Shown here: in pieces, positions 8,618 through 17,466 of the stretch
Numbering within the stretch: position 1 is the stretch's first letter
Layout: the number at the start of each line of letters is the position of its first letter
Source: Candidatus Physcousia equi
Lineage (GTDB): Bacteria; Bacteroidota; Bacteroidia; Bacteroidales; Bacteroidaceae
Direction: 5' to 3'
DNA: 35,410 nt
Assembly: GCA_018065005.1 (NCBI GenBank)
Contig: JAGHUD010000045.1
Location: 1-35,410, forward strand
The notes under the pieces: generated by a model
Seen by the model: the letters and a program-made list of their open reading frames with translations, nothing else
Databases searched by the model: none
Told to the model about the DNA's origin: nothing
Translations under genes and position numbers: made by a program

Positions 8618-10969
8618 TTAGTATTCCATCAATTCATCAACGCCAGTGGGATCGTTGCTCCATCCCCAGTTTTCGGGACCAAGTCCGTTGTCGCAATCCG
8701 AATGATCAGCAGGGATGCTGAATTCTTCTGTTGCTGACACGCCCAGACTTCTGTCGGCATAGACTTTCTTTAGGAAGAGTGCGCAGATGGGGAGTGCGGC
8801 AGCAGCACCTTGTGCATAAGCCATGCTTGACATGTGGATGTCGCGCTCCTCTCCACCAACCCATGCTCCGAAGGTGTATCTTGGAGTGTATCCCACAAAC
8901 CAACCGTCAGAGTTGTCGTTTGTAGTTCCGGTCTTACCACCCATCGGTGCGTTGATGCCATAGCGGCTGCGCATTCTGGCGCCCGTGCCACTGTTTACGA
9001 CGCCCTTCATGAGCGTGAGCATGCGATAGCTTGATGGTGCACTGATTACTTCTTTGGATTGTGGTGGCAGTCCGTTTGCAAGGTTTGCAAGCACGTTGCC
9101 TTCGTTGTCTTCAATCCTTGTTACGTAGATAGGCACTTTGCGCACACCTTTGTTGGGGAATGCGGAGTAACCACCAATCATTTCAGCCAATGAAATCTCG
9201 ACCGCGCCGAGACAGAGTGGATAGGTGGCATCGATATGGCGCTGTTTGATGCCAAATTGGCGCAGCATCTCAACAAACTGTGTGGGACGAAGTTGGTCAA
9301 TGAGGTAGGCAGACACGGTGTTGTTGGACGAAGCCAGAGCCTGTCGGAGTGTCACCATGCCTCCACTGCCACCTCCACGGGGGGTCCATCCTCCATAATT
9401 TTTTTTCACATCAGGCACAACCGAACAAGGCGTGTAGTTATTCTCCATGGCAAGTGCGTAGAGGTAAGGCTTGATGGTAGAACCCACCTGGCGCTTTCCT
9501 TGTGTTGCCATGTCGTATTGGAAATGAGCATAGTCCAAACCTCCTACATACGCTTTTACTTCACCCGTGCGATTGTCCATACACATAAATGAGGCACGAA
9601 GGAAACGTTTGTAGTAGAGCAGCGAGTCGAGCGGTGTCATTGTTGTCTCAATCTCTCCCGTTGGTGCATAGAGTGTCATCTCGACAGGAGTGTTGAATGC
9701 TTTTTCGATTTCTGTTTCACCGCATCCAGCCTTCTTCATCGTCATCCAGCGCTCACTCTGGCGCATGGCTTTGTTGATGAGTCGTTGACGCTTGTCAGCA
9801 GGTGTTGATGGGTGGTAGGGTGATTTGCTGTTGCTCTTGTGTTCTTTGTCAAAAGCCGGTTGCAGATAGAGCGCAACATGTTCATTGACCGCCTCTTCTG
9901 CATACTGCTGCATACGTGAATCTATGGTTGTGTAGATGCGCAGTCCATCCGTATAAAGGTTGTAATAACTTCCATCGCGTTTGCGATGCTTGTTGCACCA
10001 TCCATAGAGAGAATCGTTTTCCCATGACAAAGAGTCCTCGTAGAATTTCTGGTCTTGCCACGAAGCATAGTCTGCGCGGTTGGGCTTTTTCGCCATCAGA
10101 ACTTGGCGAAGATATTCTCTTAGATAAGTGCCTTGACCATCCTTGTGGTCTTGGCGCTGGTAGTTCAATTTCAAGGGTTCTGCTTTGCAACTGTCATATT
10201 GCATCTCGCTGATGTAGCCGCTTCGCAACATTTGTCCCAGCACGATGTTTCTGCGAAGTTCGCAACGTTCAGGTTGGCGAACCGGGTTGTAGTAGGAAGG
10301 ATTCTTACACATGCCAACGAGGAGCGCACATTCGTTGATGCTGAGGTCCTTGGGCTCTTTGTTGAAGTAGGTCTTTGCTGCTGTTTTTATGCCGACGGCA
10401 TTGTGCAGAAAGTCGAAGTGGTTCAGATAAAGCGTGATGATTTCTTCCTTAGTATAGTAGCGCTCCAGTTTGAGTGCAATCACCCATTCAATAGGCTTCT
10501 GCAACAGACGAGTGCGTGTGTCTTCTGCCTTTTCGCTATAAAGTTGCTTTGCCAATTGCTGCGTGATCGTAGATCCACCACCCGCATTTTTGTTTCCCAT
10601 CAATCCTCGTTTCACCACGGCTCGTCCCACCGATCTGAAGTCGATGCCACAGTGGTCATAGAATCTTTCGTCTTCCGTTGCCACAAGCGCCTTGACCAAC
10701 ATTGGAGGCAATTGGTCGTAACTTACGAAGATTCTGTTTGCGCTGGAATAGCTCCAAGTGCCCAACAGCTTTCCGTCAGCCGTGTAAACCTGCGATGCGA
10801 ACTTGTTCACAGGGTTGCCCAGCTGGTCGATGTCGGGCATGTAGCCAATGGCACCATTGAAGATGAGCAGAAAGAAGACGACAATGATGGCAATTCCGCC
10901 AAGGAGGATTGACCAAAGTGTTATGAAAACTTTTTTTCGGATATTTTTCATTTTTTCCAAATTGTCCAA
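8618..10969 (-). CDS. mrcA: penicillin-binding protein 1A (glycosyltransferase/transpeptidase)
   Basis: 783 residues, a class A PBP that polymerises and crosslinks peptidoglycan at the outer face of the inner membrane. There is one membrane anchor (about 14-42). The GT51 domain shows EDERFYDHCG (99-108, catalytic glutamate) and GGGSTITQQLAKQ (130-142). The transpeptidase has all three motifs: STIK (497-500, serine S497), SNN (548-550) and KTGT (679-682). The start at 10969 leaves a leader of about 10 bases after the predicted transcription start; ATG 10951 (MKNIRKK) is the alternative. First gene of the operon mrcA-kdsB-MORN-glgB-DUF6057. The symbol ponA or pbpA would also be acceptable. Confidence 0.94.
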   Translation of the reverse strand: MDNLEKMKNIRKKVFITLWSILLGGIAIIVVFFLLIFNGAIGYMPDIDQLGNPVNKFASQVYTADGKLLGTWSYSSANRIFVSYDQLPPMLVKALVATEDERFYDHCGIDFRSVGRAVVKRGLMGNKNAGGGSTITQQLAKQLYSEKAEDTRTRLLQKPIEWVIALKLERYYTKEEIITLYLNHFDFLHNAVGIKTAAKTYFNKEPKDLSINECALLVGMCKNPSYYNPVRQPERCELRRNIVLGQMLRSGYISEMQYDSCKAEPLKLNYQRQDHKDGQGTYLREYLRQVLMAKKPNRADYASWQDQKFYEDSLSWENDSLYGWCNKHRKRDGSYYNLYTDGLRIYTTIDSRMQQYAEEAVNEHVALYLQPAFDKEHKSNSKSPYHPSTPADKRQRLINKAMRQSERWMTMKKAGCGETEIEKAFNTPVEMTLYAPTGEIETTMTPLDSLLYYKRFLRASFMCMDNRTGEVKAYVGGLDYAHFQYDMATQGKRQVGSTIKPYLYALAMENNYTPCSVVPDVKKNYGGWTPRGGGSGGMVTLRQALASSNNTVSAYLIDQLRPTQFVEMLRQFGIKQRHIDATYPLCLGAVEISLAEMIGGYSAFPNKGVRKVPIYVTRIEDNEGNVLANLANGLPPQSKEVISAPSSYRMLTLMKGVVNSGTGARMRSRYGINAPMGGKTGTTNDNSDGWFVGYTPRYTFGAWVGGEERDIHMSSMAYAQGAAAALPICALFLKKVYADRSLGVSATEEFSIPADHSDCDNGLGPENWGWSNDPTGVDELMEY

Positions 10970-10985
10970 TGTAGATATTTCGCTA

Positions 10986-10993
10986 CAAAATTA
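10986..10993 (-). promoter_or_regulatory. -7 box for the mrcA operon
   Basis: The minus strand reads TAATTTTG, a match to TAnnTTTG, 17 bases upstream of the mrcA start. No convincing -33 TTTG is seen at the expected distance. Confidence 0.5.
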
Positions 10994-11100
10994 CAAATAA
11001 TATTTCATAATCGCTTGTGTGTGCGAACTTTTTTATCATATACATATCATTTTTTCGAGAAAAATCGGCACACCCGTAGCATTGTTTCACAAATATATTG

Positions 11101-11108
11101 TAACTTTG
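11101..11108 (+). promoter_or_regulatory. -7 box for pyrB
   Basis: TAACTTTG matches TAnnTTTG 34 bases before the pyrB ATG. A TTG at 11082-11084 lies somewhat closer (16 bases) than the usual -33 spacing. The AT-rich interval 10970-11142 is therefore a divergent promoter region for mrcA and pyrB. Confidence 0.5.
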
Positions 11109-11142
11109 AGCCGAAAAAGCAAACGCATAAACGCTTCATACT

Positions 11143-12087
11143 ATGAATCGCAGTCTTGTCACAATTGCCGACCATACGAGGGAAAAAATTGAATACCTCA
11201 TTCAAATGGCCACAGAGTTTGAACGACATCCGAATCGACGATTGCTCGAAGGAAAGGTTGTCGCAACCTTGTTTTTTGAACCTTCAACGCGCACGCGCCT
11301 TTCTTTCGAAACTGCCGCCAATCGCCTCGGGGCGCGCGTCATTGGATTTGCAGATCCCAAGGTGACGAGTGGCACAAAGGGCGAAACACTCAAAGACACC
11401 ATCATGATGGTCAGCAACTACGCCGACATCATTGTCATGCGCCACTATCTTGAAGGTGCAGCGCGCTATGCCAGCGAGGTAGCTCCAGTTCCTATTGTCA
11501 ACGCAGGTGACGGAGCGAACCAGCATCCTTCGCAAACGATGCTCGACCTGTATAGCATCTACAAGACCCAGGGCACGCTCGACAACCTCAATATCTTCCT
11601 TGTTGGCGATCTTAAGTATGGTCGCACCGTTCATTCGCTCATCATGGCCATGCGTCACTTCAATCCAACGTTCCACTTCATAGCGCCAGATGAGTTGCAA
11701 ATGCCCCAACACTACAAGGACTACTGCCACGAGCACAGCATCAACTATGTTGAGCATAAAGAGTTTGATGCCGACATCATTTCGCAAGCCGACATTCTCT
11801 ACATGACACGTGTGCAACGCGAGCGCTTCACCGACCTCATCGAGTATGAACGTGTCAAGGACAGCTATCTCCTCAAAATGCCTCTATTGGCAAAAGCGCG
11901 CAAAAACCTCAAGATTCTGCACCCGCTGCCGCGTGTCAATGAGATTGAATATGCCATCGACGAAACGCCCCATGCATACTACTTCCAGCAAGCAGGCAAT
12001 GGACTTTTTGCACGCCAGGCGCTCATCTGTGACGCCTTAGACATAACGCTGGAAGACGTGCTCAAGGATACGACCATCATCGGGTAA
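11143..12087 (+). CDS. pyrB: aspartate carbamoyltransferase catalytic chain
   Basis: 314 residues, normal for the family. It joins carbamoyl phosphate and aspartate, the committed step of pyrimidine synthesis. The carbamoyl-phosphate site STRTR is at 48-52. [11 protein letters not shown] (about 76-86) holds the mobile-loop lysine, [12 protein letters not shown] starts at 101, HPSQ is at 128-131 and the aspartate-binding HPLPR is near 265. It is followed after 24 bases by its regulatory chain pyrI, so the enzyme is probably the E. coli-type dodecamer with nucleotide feedback control. Confidence 0.97.
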   Translation: MNRSLVTIADHTREKIEYLIQMATEFERHPNRRLLEGKVVATLFFEPSTRTRLSFETAANRLGARVIGFADPKVTSGTKGETLKDTIMMVSNYADIIVMRHYLEGAARYASEVAPVPIVNAGDGANQHPSQTMLDLYSIYKTQGTLDNLNIFLVGDLKYGRTVHSLIMAMRHFNPTFHFIAPDELQMPQHYKDYCHEHSINYVEHKEFDADIISQADILYMTRVQRERFTDLIEYERVKDSYLLKMPLLAKARKNLKILHPLPRVNEIEYAIDETPHAYYFQQAGNGLFARQALICDALDITLEDVLKDTTIIG

Positions 12088-12111
12088 CCATTAAACTCAC
12101 CGCTAAAGATT

Positions 12112-12564
12112 ATGAAAGAAAAAGTGCTCCAGGTAGCCGCCATACAGAACGGCACCGTCATCGATCATATCCCCAGTTCGCGCATCTTCTCTGTTGTCAG
12201 TCTCCTCCACCTCGAAAAGTTGACGAGTGAGGTGACCGTTGGCTTCAACTTGCGCAGCAAAAGCATGGGCAGAAAGAGTATCATCAAGATTGCCAACAGA
12301 TTCTTCACGGATGACGAGCTCAATCAGTTGGCAGTTGTCACACCCAATGTCACTCTTTGCATCATTCGCGACTACGAGATTGTTGAGAAGAAGACCGTCA
12401 AACTCCCAGAGGACTTGCTCGGCATTGTCAAGTGCGACAATCCGAAGTGCATCACCAACAACGAACCCATGCGCACGCGATTCCATCTCGTTTCGCCCCA
12501 CGCCCTGTGTTGCCACTATTGCAACACGCAGCAAGCACTTGACGAAGTGAAACTCTGCGATTAG
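12112..12564 (+). CDS. pyrI: aspartate carbamoyltransferase regulatory chain
   Basis: 150 residues. The N-terminal allosteric domain (1-100) binds CTP/ATP in the known family; VAAIQNGTVIDHIP (8-21) is the conserved start of that site. The C-terminal zinc domain carries four cysteines at C108, C113, C134 and C137, which attach it to PyrB. An extra cysteine, C133, is adjacent to the site. It directly follows pyrB in an operon that continues to glyA. Confidence 0.96.
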   Translation: MKEKVLQVAAIQNGTVIDHIPSSRIFSVVSLLHLEKLTSEVTVGFNLRSKSMGRKSIIKIANRFFTDDELNQLAVVTPNVTLCIIRDYEIVEKKTVKLPEDLLGIVKCDNPKCITNNEPMRTRFHLVSPHALCCHYCNTQQALDEVKLCD

Positions 12565-12638
12565 CATCTCTCCACGAGTATCCTCTTTGCTTGTGGCCAC
12601 ATATATATAAGCATCATCACTAAATACACCTCATAATC

Positions 12639-13919
12639 ATGGAAAGAGACAATGAAATCTTTGCTCTCATCGAAGAAGAGCACCTACGTCAGGCTCGCGG
12701 CATCGAACTCATTGCAAGCGAGAATTCTGTAAGTCCACAGGTAATGGAAGCCATGGGCTCTTGCCTGACAAACAAATATGCCGAGGGCTATCCCGGCAAG
12801 CGTTACTATGGAGGTTGCGAGGTTGTTGACAAGGTAGAGCAACTTGCCATCGACCGCCTCTGCAAACTCTTTGATGCCGAATATGCCAACGTTCAGCCCC
12901 ACTCTGGCGCGCAGGCCAATGCTGCCGTTTTCCTTGCCGTGCTGAATCCCGGCGACACCTTCATGGGCATGAACCTCGACCACGGAGGTCATCTCTCACA
13001 TGGCAGTCTTGTCAACACAAGCGGTATTCTTTATCGCCCTGTCGGTTATAATCTCAACAAGGAAACGGGTCGTGTCGACTATGACGAAATGGAACGCCTT
13101 GCCTTGGAGTGTAAGCCCAAACTTATTGTCGGCGGAGGCTCTGCCTACAGTCGAGAATGGGACTACGCCCGCATGAGATCCATTGCAGACAAGGTGGGTG
13201 CACTCTTGATGATAGACATGGCACATCCTGCAGGACTCATAGCAGCAGGCTTGCTCGACAATCCCGTCAAGTATGCCCACATCGTCACCTCAACCACCCA
13301 CAAGACATTGCGCGGCCCTCGCGGAGGCATCATCCTTATGGGCAAGGACTTCCCCAATCCATGGGGCAAGAAGACACAAAAGGGCGAAATAAAGATGATG
13401 TCTGCACTGCTCAACAGTGCTGTCTTCCCCGGTCAGCAAGGTGGTCCGCTCGAGCACGTCATTGCAGCCAAGGCTGTTGCGTTCGGCGAAGCGCTCACTC
13501 CCGCTTTCAAGGAATGGGCGACACAAGTCAAGAAGAATGCAGCAGTGCTTGCCGACGAACTCATCAAGCGTGGCTTCCACATTGTCAGCGGTGGCACAGA
13601 CAACCACTCCATGCTCGTCGACCTGCGCAGCAAATATCCCGACCTCACGGGCAAGGTGGCAGAGCGTGCCCTCGTAGCAGCCGACATCACCGTCAACAAG
13701 AACATGGTGCCATTCGACTCACGCTCGGCATTCCAGACGAGTGGCATCCGTCTTGGCACACCCGCCATCACCTCTCGCGGAGCCAAAGAAGACATGATGG
13801 TCCAGATTGCTGCTTGGATCGAGCGCGTGCTCAACGATTCCGAAAACGAAGAAGTCATCGCCACCGTTCGTTCTGAGGTCAATCAACTCATGGCAAGTTA
13901 TCCCATGTTTGCCTACTAA
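12639..13919 (+). CDS. glyA: serine hydroxymethyltransferase
   Basis: 426 residues, a PLP enzyme interconverting serine and glycine and supplying methylene-tetrahydrofolate. The PLP lysine is K222 in [15 protein letters not shown]. The N-terminal IELIASEN (22-29), [13 protein letters not shown] (47-59) and the HSGAQAN segment (88-94) are diagnostic. Placement after pyrBI links one-carbon and pyrimidine supply. A hairpin follows at 13935-13989 before proC. Confidence 0.97.
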   Translation: MERDNEIFALIEEEHLRQARGIELIASENSVSPQVMEAMGSCLTNKYAEGYPGKRYYGGCEVVDKVEQLAIDRLCKLFDAEYANVQPHSGAQANAAVFLAVLNPGDTFMGMNLDHGGHLSHGSLVNTSGILYRPVGYNLNKETGRVDYDEMERLALECKPKLIVGGGSAYSREWDYARMRSIADKVGALLMIDMAHPAGLIAAGLLDNPVKYAHIVTSTTHKTLRGPRGGIILMGKDFPNPWGKKTQKGEIKMMSALLNSAVFPGQQGGPLEHVIAAKAVAFGEALTPAFKEWATQVKKNAAVLADELIKRGFHIVSGGTDNHSMLVDLRSKYPDLTGKVAERALVAADITVNKNMVPFDSRSAFQTSGIRLGTPAITSRGAKEDMMVQIAAWIERVLNDSENEEVIATVRSEVNQLMASYPMFAY

Positions 13920-13934
13920 GCAAAAAACTATTTC

Positions 13935-13989
13935 GAACAGCACAAGGTTGCACGCACCAAGGGTCTGCGGCTTTGTGCTGTTCTTCATT
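13935..13989 (+). terminator. hairpin between glyA and proC, possible partial terminator
   Basis: GAACAGCACAA (13935-13945) pairs perfectly with TTGTGCTGTTC (13973-13983), enclosing a 27-base loop that can fold further. The downstream tract is T-rich but interrupted (TTCATTTATT). It could end transcripts after glyA or only reduce readthrough into proC. Confidence 0.5.
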
Positions 13990-14004
13990 TATTAGTATCA
14001 CGTT

Positions 14005-14790
14005 ATGAACTTTAATCTCACTGTCATTGGAGCCGGCAATATGGGTGGAGCCCTCATCCACGGTTGGGCAAAAAGTGGTAGGCTGACAAGTATCACCATT
14101 AGTGATAAGAATGAATCCCTTCTGGCAAGCTTCAAGGCTAAGTATCCAACCTTGCACACAACGACCGATAATGCGGAAGCGGTCAGAGGAGCAGACGTCA
14201 TCGTGCTTGTGGTCAAGCCGTGGCTTATGCCCATAGTGCTTGACGAAATCAAGCCAGCCCTCGACTTAAGAAAACAAATCATCGTTTCGGATGCCGCAAA
14301 TTTCACAACCGACAAGCTCACGGAAGCGTTGGGCGAGGAGGGTCCCTATTTCTATGCCATACCCAACATAGCAGCGGAGTTTTCTGCCTCCATGTCATTT
14401 CTTACCAAGGGCAAACACGCCGCTGACGAACAATTGTCTGTCGTGAAATCGCTCTACGAACTTGTTGGCGACACCCTCGTCGTTCCTGAGCAACAGGTGG
14501 CGGCAGGCATGATGATGGCTTCCTGTGGCATAGCCTATGTGATGCGTTACATCCGTGCACAGATGGAAGGCGGGTGCGAGATGGGCTTCTATCCTGCTCA
14601 TGCCAAACAAATTGCCTTGCAGACCATGCAAGGCGCCGTTTCGCTCCTGAATGCCACAGGTTGGCATCCTGAAGAAGCCATTGACAGGGTCACCACACCA
14701 GGCGGCATTACCATCAAGGGACTCAACGAACTTGACCATGCAGGTTTTAACTCTGCAGTCATTCGTTCACTCAAGGCAGGGCTGAAGTAA
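14005..14790 (+). CDS. proC: pyrroline-5-carboxylate reductase
   Basis: 261 residues, reducing pyrroline-5-carboxylate to proline with NAD(P)H. The Rossmann fingerprint GAGNMGGALIHGW (10-22) is at the N-terminus. VKPWLM and the PNIAAEF stretch match the substrate/cofactor interface, although the family more often has PNTPA here. The C-terminal VTTPGGITIKGLNEL is the hallmark of ProC. It lies 85 bases after glyA, with a hairpin between them. Confidence 0.94.
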   Translation: MNFNLTVIGAGNMGGALIHGWAKSGRLTSITISDKNESLLASFKAKYPTLHTTTDNAEAVRGADVIVLVVKPWLMPIVLDEIKPALDLRKQIIVSDAANFTTDKLTEALGEEGPYFYAIPNIAAEFSASMSFLTKGKHAADEQLSVVKSLYELVGDTLVVPEQQVAAGMMMASCGIAYVMRYIRAQMEGGCEMGFYPAHAKQIALQTMQGAVSLLNATGWHPEEAIDRVTTPGGITIKGLNELDHAGFNSAVIRSLKAGLK

Positions 14791-14833
14791 AGCCTGTCCC
14801 ATCTTGGCATTGAGCTGCAGCAAAGACACTGTC

Positions 14834-16168
14834 ATGAACAAGACGAACCAGCAGATACTGCGCATAGCACTACCGAGCATTGTGTCGAACGTCACGGTCC
14901 CATTGCTCGGACTTGCCGATGTAGCCATCACCGGTCACATGGGTGGTGCCTCGTTTGTGGGGGCAATAGCCGTAGGTGGTATGCTGTTCAATGTCATCTA
15001 TTGGCTCTTTGTCTTTTTGCGCATGGGCACAAGCGGCATGACAGCCCAGGCTTTCGGTGCGCGCGATTTGCCCGAAGCTGTAGGCGTGTTGCAGCGTTCA
15101 GCCGCTGTTGCGATAGCCATGTCCGTGGGCTTACTATGCCTGCAGGTGCCCATCCGCGAACTGTCGCTCTTGCTCATCCAACCCTCGGAGAGCGTTGCTG
15201 CCCTTGCCCGCGCCTATTTTAATATATGTGTTTGGGGCGCACCTGCTTCACTCCTCCTCTTTGCGCTGAGCGGTTGGTTTCTGGGCATGCAAAATTCGAA
15301 AGCACCCATGGCGATTGCTATCGTGCAAAACGTGACCAACATCGTATGCAGCTTGTTCTTCGTCTACGTCTTGGGATGGAAAATCGAAGGCGTGGCATTA
15401 GGCACTGTCGTAGCGCAATATCTGGGACTCTTCTTTGCTCTACTGCTCCTCAAGCGCTATCGCCGTTTGTTCCGCCACGCGCAATGGCAAATGGCAGGTA
15501 TGCGACGTTTTTTTATGCTCAACAAGGACATCTTCTTGCGCACACTCTGTCTCATTTTCGTCCATTTCTTTTTCATCTCGGCTGGCGCACGCTACGGCAA
15601 CGTCCCCTTGGCAGTAAACGCCCTGCTCATGCAGCTCTTCCTTCTCTATAGTTATATTATGGATGGATTCGCTTTTGCGGGCGAGGCACTTGTGGGTAAG
15701 TCCATCGGAGCGCAATCGCCCATTCTTCTGCGCAGGATAGTCAGACAACTCTTCGGGTGGGGACTCCAGGCTATGCTTCTTTTCACGTTGGTCTATTGGC
15801 TTCTCGATCAACCCATCTTGTCGCTCCTCACCGATGACCCATCTGTGCTGCATGCAGCGTGCGACTACCACGTTTGGGCACTTCTGCTCCCCGTGTGCGG
15901 CATGGCGGCATTCATCTGGGATGGTGTCTACATAGGAGCCACAGCTACCAAGGGAATGCTAATTTCTATGGCAGCCTCCATGTCGTTGTTTTTCGTCCTC
16001 TTTCATTTTCTCTCCCCCGCGATGGGCAATCACGCTTTGTGGCTTTCCTTCAATGCCTACACCCTAATGCGCGGTCTCGTGCAAACCTTGTTGTCAAGAA
16101 AATACATATTCCCAACTCCCCAACAGACACAACCAATCAACCATATCACTAACCCCTTAAAGCACTAA
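14834..16168 (+). CDS. MATE family efflux transporter
   Basis: 444 residues with about twelve hydrophobic membrane segments, of the DinF-like branch of MATE exporters, which expel cationic drugs or metabolites using a Na+ or H+ gradient. The N-terminal LRIALPSIVSNVTVPLLGLADVAITGHMGG pattern (given here only as a family hallmark) spans residues 9-38, and the second half starts near 230. ATG 14834 gives the normal MNKTNQQILRIALP start; a TTG at 14804 would add ten residues unlike the family. Substrate unknown. It lies 43 bases after proC. Confidence 0.9.
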   Translation: MNKTNQQILRIALPSIVSNVTVPLLGLADVAITGHMGGASFVGAIAVGGMLFNVIYWLFVFLRMGTSGMTAQAFGARDLPEAVGVLQRSAAVAIAMSVGLLCLQVPIRELSLLLIQPSESVAALARAYFNICVWGAPASLLLFALSGWFLGMQNSKAPMAIAIVQNVTNIVCSLFFVYVLGWKIEGVALGTVVAQYLGLFFALLLLKRYRRLFRHAQWQMAGMRRFFMLNKDIFLRTLCLIFVHFFFISAGARYGNVPLAVNALLMQLFLLYSYIMDGFAFAGEALVGKSIGAQSPILLRRIVRQLFGWGLQAMLLFTLVYWLLDQPILSLLTDDPSVLHAACDYHVWALLLPVCGMAAFIWDGVYIGATATKGMLISMAASMSLFFVLFHFLSPAMGNHALWLSFNAYTLMRGLVQTLLSRKYIFPTPQQTQPINHITNPLKH

Positions 16169-16175
16169 TCAACCT

Positions 16176-16451
16176 ATGATCAGATTAAACTGCTTTTTCC
16201 AAGCAAAAAAAGGAAAGTACAATGAGGCACTCGAAGCAGCCATGCTGCTCACTGCCAAGAGTATCTGCCATGAAGGATGCGTCGCCTACGATGTGTTTGA
16301 AAGTGCAACGCGCAAGGATATCTTCATGATTTGCGAAACATGGGCAGACCAAGCATCCTTGGACAAACACAGCGCAACGCCGGAGTTTGCTGATTGCGTA
16401 GGCATCATCCAATCGTGTGGCGAACTGAAGCTCGAAAAATTTGATATGTAA
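16176..16451 (+). CDS. antibiotic biosynthesis monooxygenase (ABM) domain protein
   Basis: A 91-residue single-domain ferredoxin-like protein of the ABM/YgiN quinol monooxygenase superfamily. The pattern is a first strand (IRLNCFFQAKKGK), a long helix with LLTAKSICHEGCVAYDVFES, and the late ETWADQASLDKHSATPEF segment, where the family places its W..... H..... F residues. Such proteins oxidise quinols or aromatic compounds without a cofactor, or act as sensors. It follows the MATE gene by 7 bases and precedes the SGNH gene by 7, so it is in the same transcript. No specific substrate can be assigned. Confidence 0.82.
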   Translation: MIRLNCFFQAKKGKYNEALEAAMLLTAKSICHEGCVAYDVFESATRKDIFMICETWADQASLDKHSATPEFADCVGIIQSCGELKLEKFDM

Positions 16452-16458
16452 GAAGCTC

Positions 16459-17139
16459 ATGATCCACTCTAAGAAAGCTGCCATGCTCCTCCTCTGGCTC
16501 TTCAGTGCTGTGGCAGGAGCTCAAAAGGTGAGCATTCTGGGCGATTCCTATTCCACCTTTGCAGGACACGTCGCTCCTGCTTGGAATGCCGTTTGGTACA
16601 AAGGTGTAGAGTCCGACCCTAACTATGCACGCAACGATGTGCATGAGGTAGGGCAGACTTGGTGGAGCCTGCTCATTGCCCAAAAAGGCTACACACTTGA
16701 GCGCAACAACTCATTTTCTGGCTCAACCGTTTCCTATTCGGGCTATCGCAAGGAGACCTATACCGACCGTTCGTTTGTGACCCGCATGTGCGATCTTGGC
16801 AATCCCGACATCATATTTGTCCTCTCGGGCACTAACGACTCATGGGCAAATGCACCTATCGGAAAGTATCAGTACAAGAAATGGAAGCGTGCCGACCTCT
16901 TCAATTTCCGTCCGGCATTCTGCTACATGATGGACTACCTCACCACCAACTATCCTCATGCGCGCATTGTGAACATCTGCAACAGTGAGCTCTCGCCTGA
17001 AGTGACGGAGTCTCAAGCTGTGATTTGCAAGCACTATAAAGTGACGCATGTGCTCCTGAAGGATATAGAGAAGCAAGCCGGACATCCCTCCCAAAAGGGA
17101 ATGAAAGCTATTGCCGAACAGGTGGCTGCTGCGTTGTAG
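16459..17139 (+). CDS. secreted SGNH/GDSL-family hydrolase
   Basis: 226 residues. Residues 1-22 form a signal peptide (core AAMLLLWLFSAVAGA). The SGNH blocks are GDSYS (28-32, nucleophile S30), a conserved glycine/asparagine region near NNSFSGSTVS (83-92), GTND (124-127) and GHPSQKGM (208-215, catalytic H209). In the usual D-x-x-H block the aspartate position is Q206 here, while D202 lies four residues earlier; D202 may take its role. Likely a periplasmic esterase or acetylesterase. ATG 16459 is preferred; a TTG at 16441 would overlap the ABM gene. Last gene of the pyrB operon. Confidence 0.8.
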   Translation: MIHSKKAAMLLLWLFSAVAGAQKVSILGDSYSTFAGHVAPAWNAVWYKGVESDPNYARNDVHEVGQTWWSLLIAQKGYTLERNNSFSGSTVSYSGYRKETYTDRSFVTRMCDLGNPDIIFVLSGTNDSWANAPIGKYQYKKWKRADLFNFRPAFCYMMDYLTTNYPHARIVNICNSELSPEVTESQAVICKHYKVTHVLLKDIEKQAGHPSQKGMKAIAEQVAAAL

Positions 17140-17259
17140 TAGGGGCAGAGCCGTTCTTGTTTCTCACGTTTTGAGCTGTGTTTTTTTTTTCGCAGCGAAA
17201 CGACTCTATGCTCCACGTTCCACTACGGCATTTCGTAGGTGGTCGGGCGTTAATGAAAA

Positions 17260-17298
17260 TTTTCTGCTGCAGAAACCAGAAGTTTCTGCTGCGGAAAC
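17260..17298. repeat. two 17-base palindromes, 22-bp period
   Basis: The copies at 17260-17276 (TTTTCTGCTGCAGAAAC) and 17282-17298 (GTTTCTGCTGCGGAAAC) are separated by CAGAA. They start exactly 22 bases apart. The same palindrome and the same period recur at 34885-34945. Confidence 0.75.
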
Positions 17299-17326
17299 TA
17301 CAAACTTCTTTTTCGTCATAAAAAAA

Positions 17327-17371
17327 AAGCGGCTTCATGGTGTCAAGGAAAGACACGATGAAGCCGCTTTA
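17327..17371. terminator. bidirectional rho-independent terminator
   Basis: Arms at about 17328-17344 and 17352-17368 pair over 16 bp with one G/G mismatch (17339/17357) and a 7-base loop. A run of A lies before and TTT-A-TTTTT after. It can stop the pyrB-to-SGNH transcript on plus and the ftsK-lolA-trxB transcript on minus. Confidence 0.88.
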
Positions 17372-17466
17372 TTTTTCGCTTGTCTCTTTCGAGAGAGCAG
17401 GCATGTGCGTAGCTTTGATATGAGCAACACATGCGAGCTGAGGATAGGGAGTAAAACGTTCAGAGG

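Larger units (their letters stand above)
17140..17466. other. gene-free spacer with palindromes and terminator
   Basis: Between the convergent SGNH and trxB genes lie an imperfect hairpin at 17219-17242 (CCACTACG against CGTAGGTGG, one bulge), two 17-base palindromes at 17260-17298, a long terminator at 17327-17371, and a loose inverted repeat GCATGTG/CACATGC (17401-17407, 17428-17434). Short frames here are not credible genes. Confidence 0.6.

Noticed and set aside
10133..10912. 259-codon plus-strand frame opposite mrcA
   Set aside because: It lies antisense to the GT51 domain of PBP1A, with no family resemblance.
13157..13876. 239-codon plus-strand frame inside glyA
   Set aside because: It is an out-of-frame shadow of glyA, with a composition (very rich in R, H, S, Q) unlike a real protein.
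17219..17242. Small structured RNA from the hairpin near 17219-17242
   Set aside because: A short bulged stem with no promoter of its own or known family match; better left as spacer structure.
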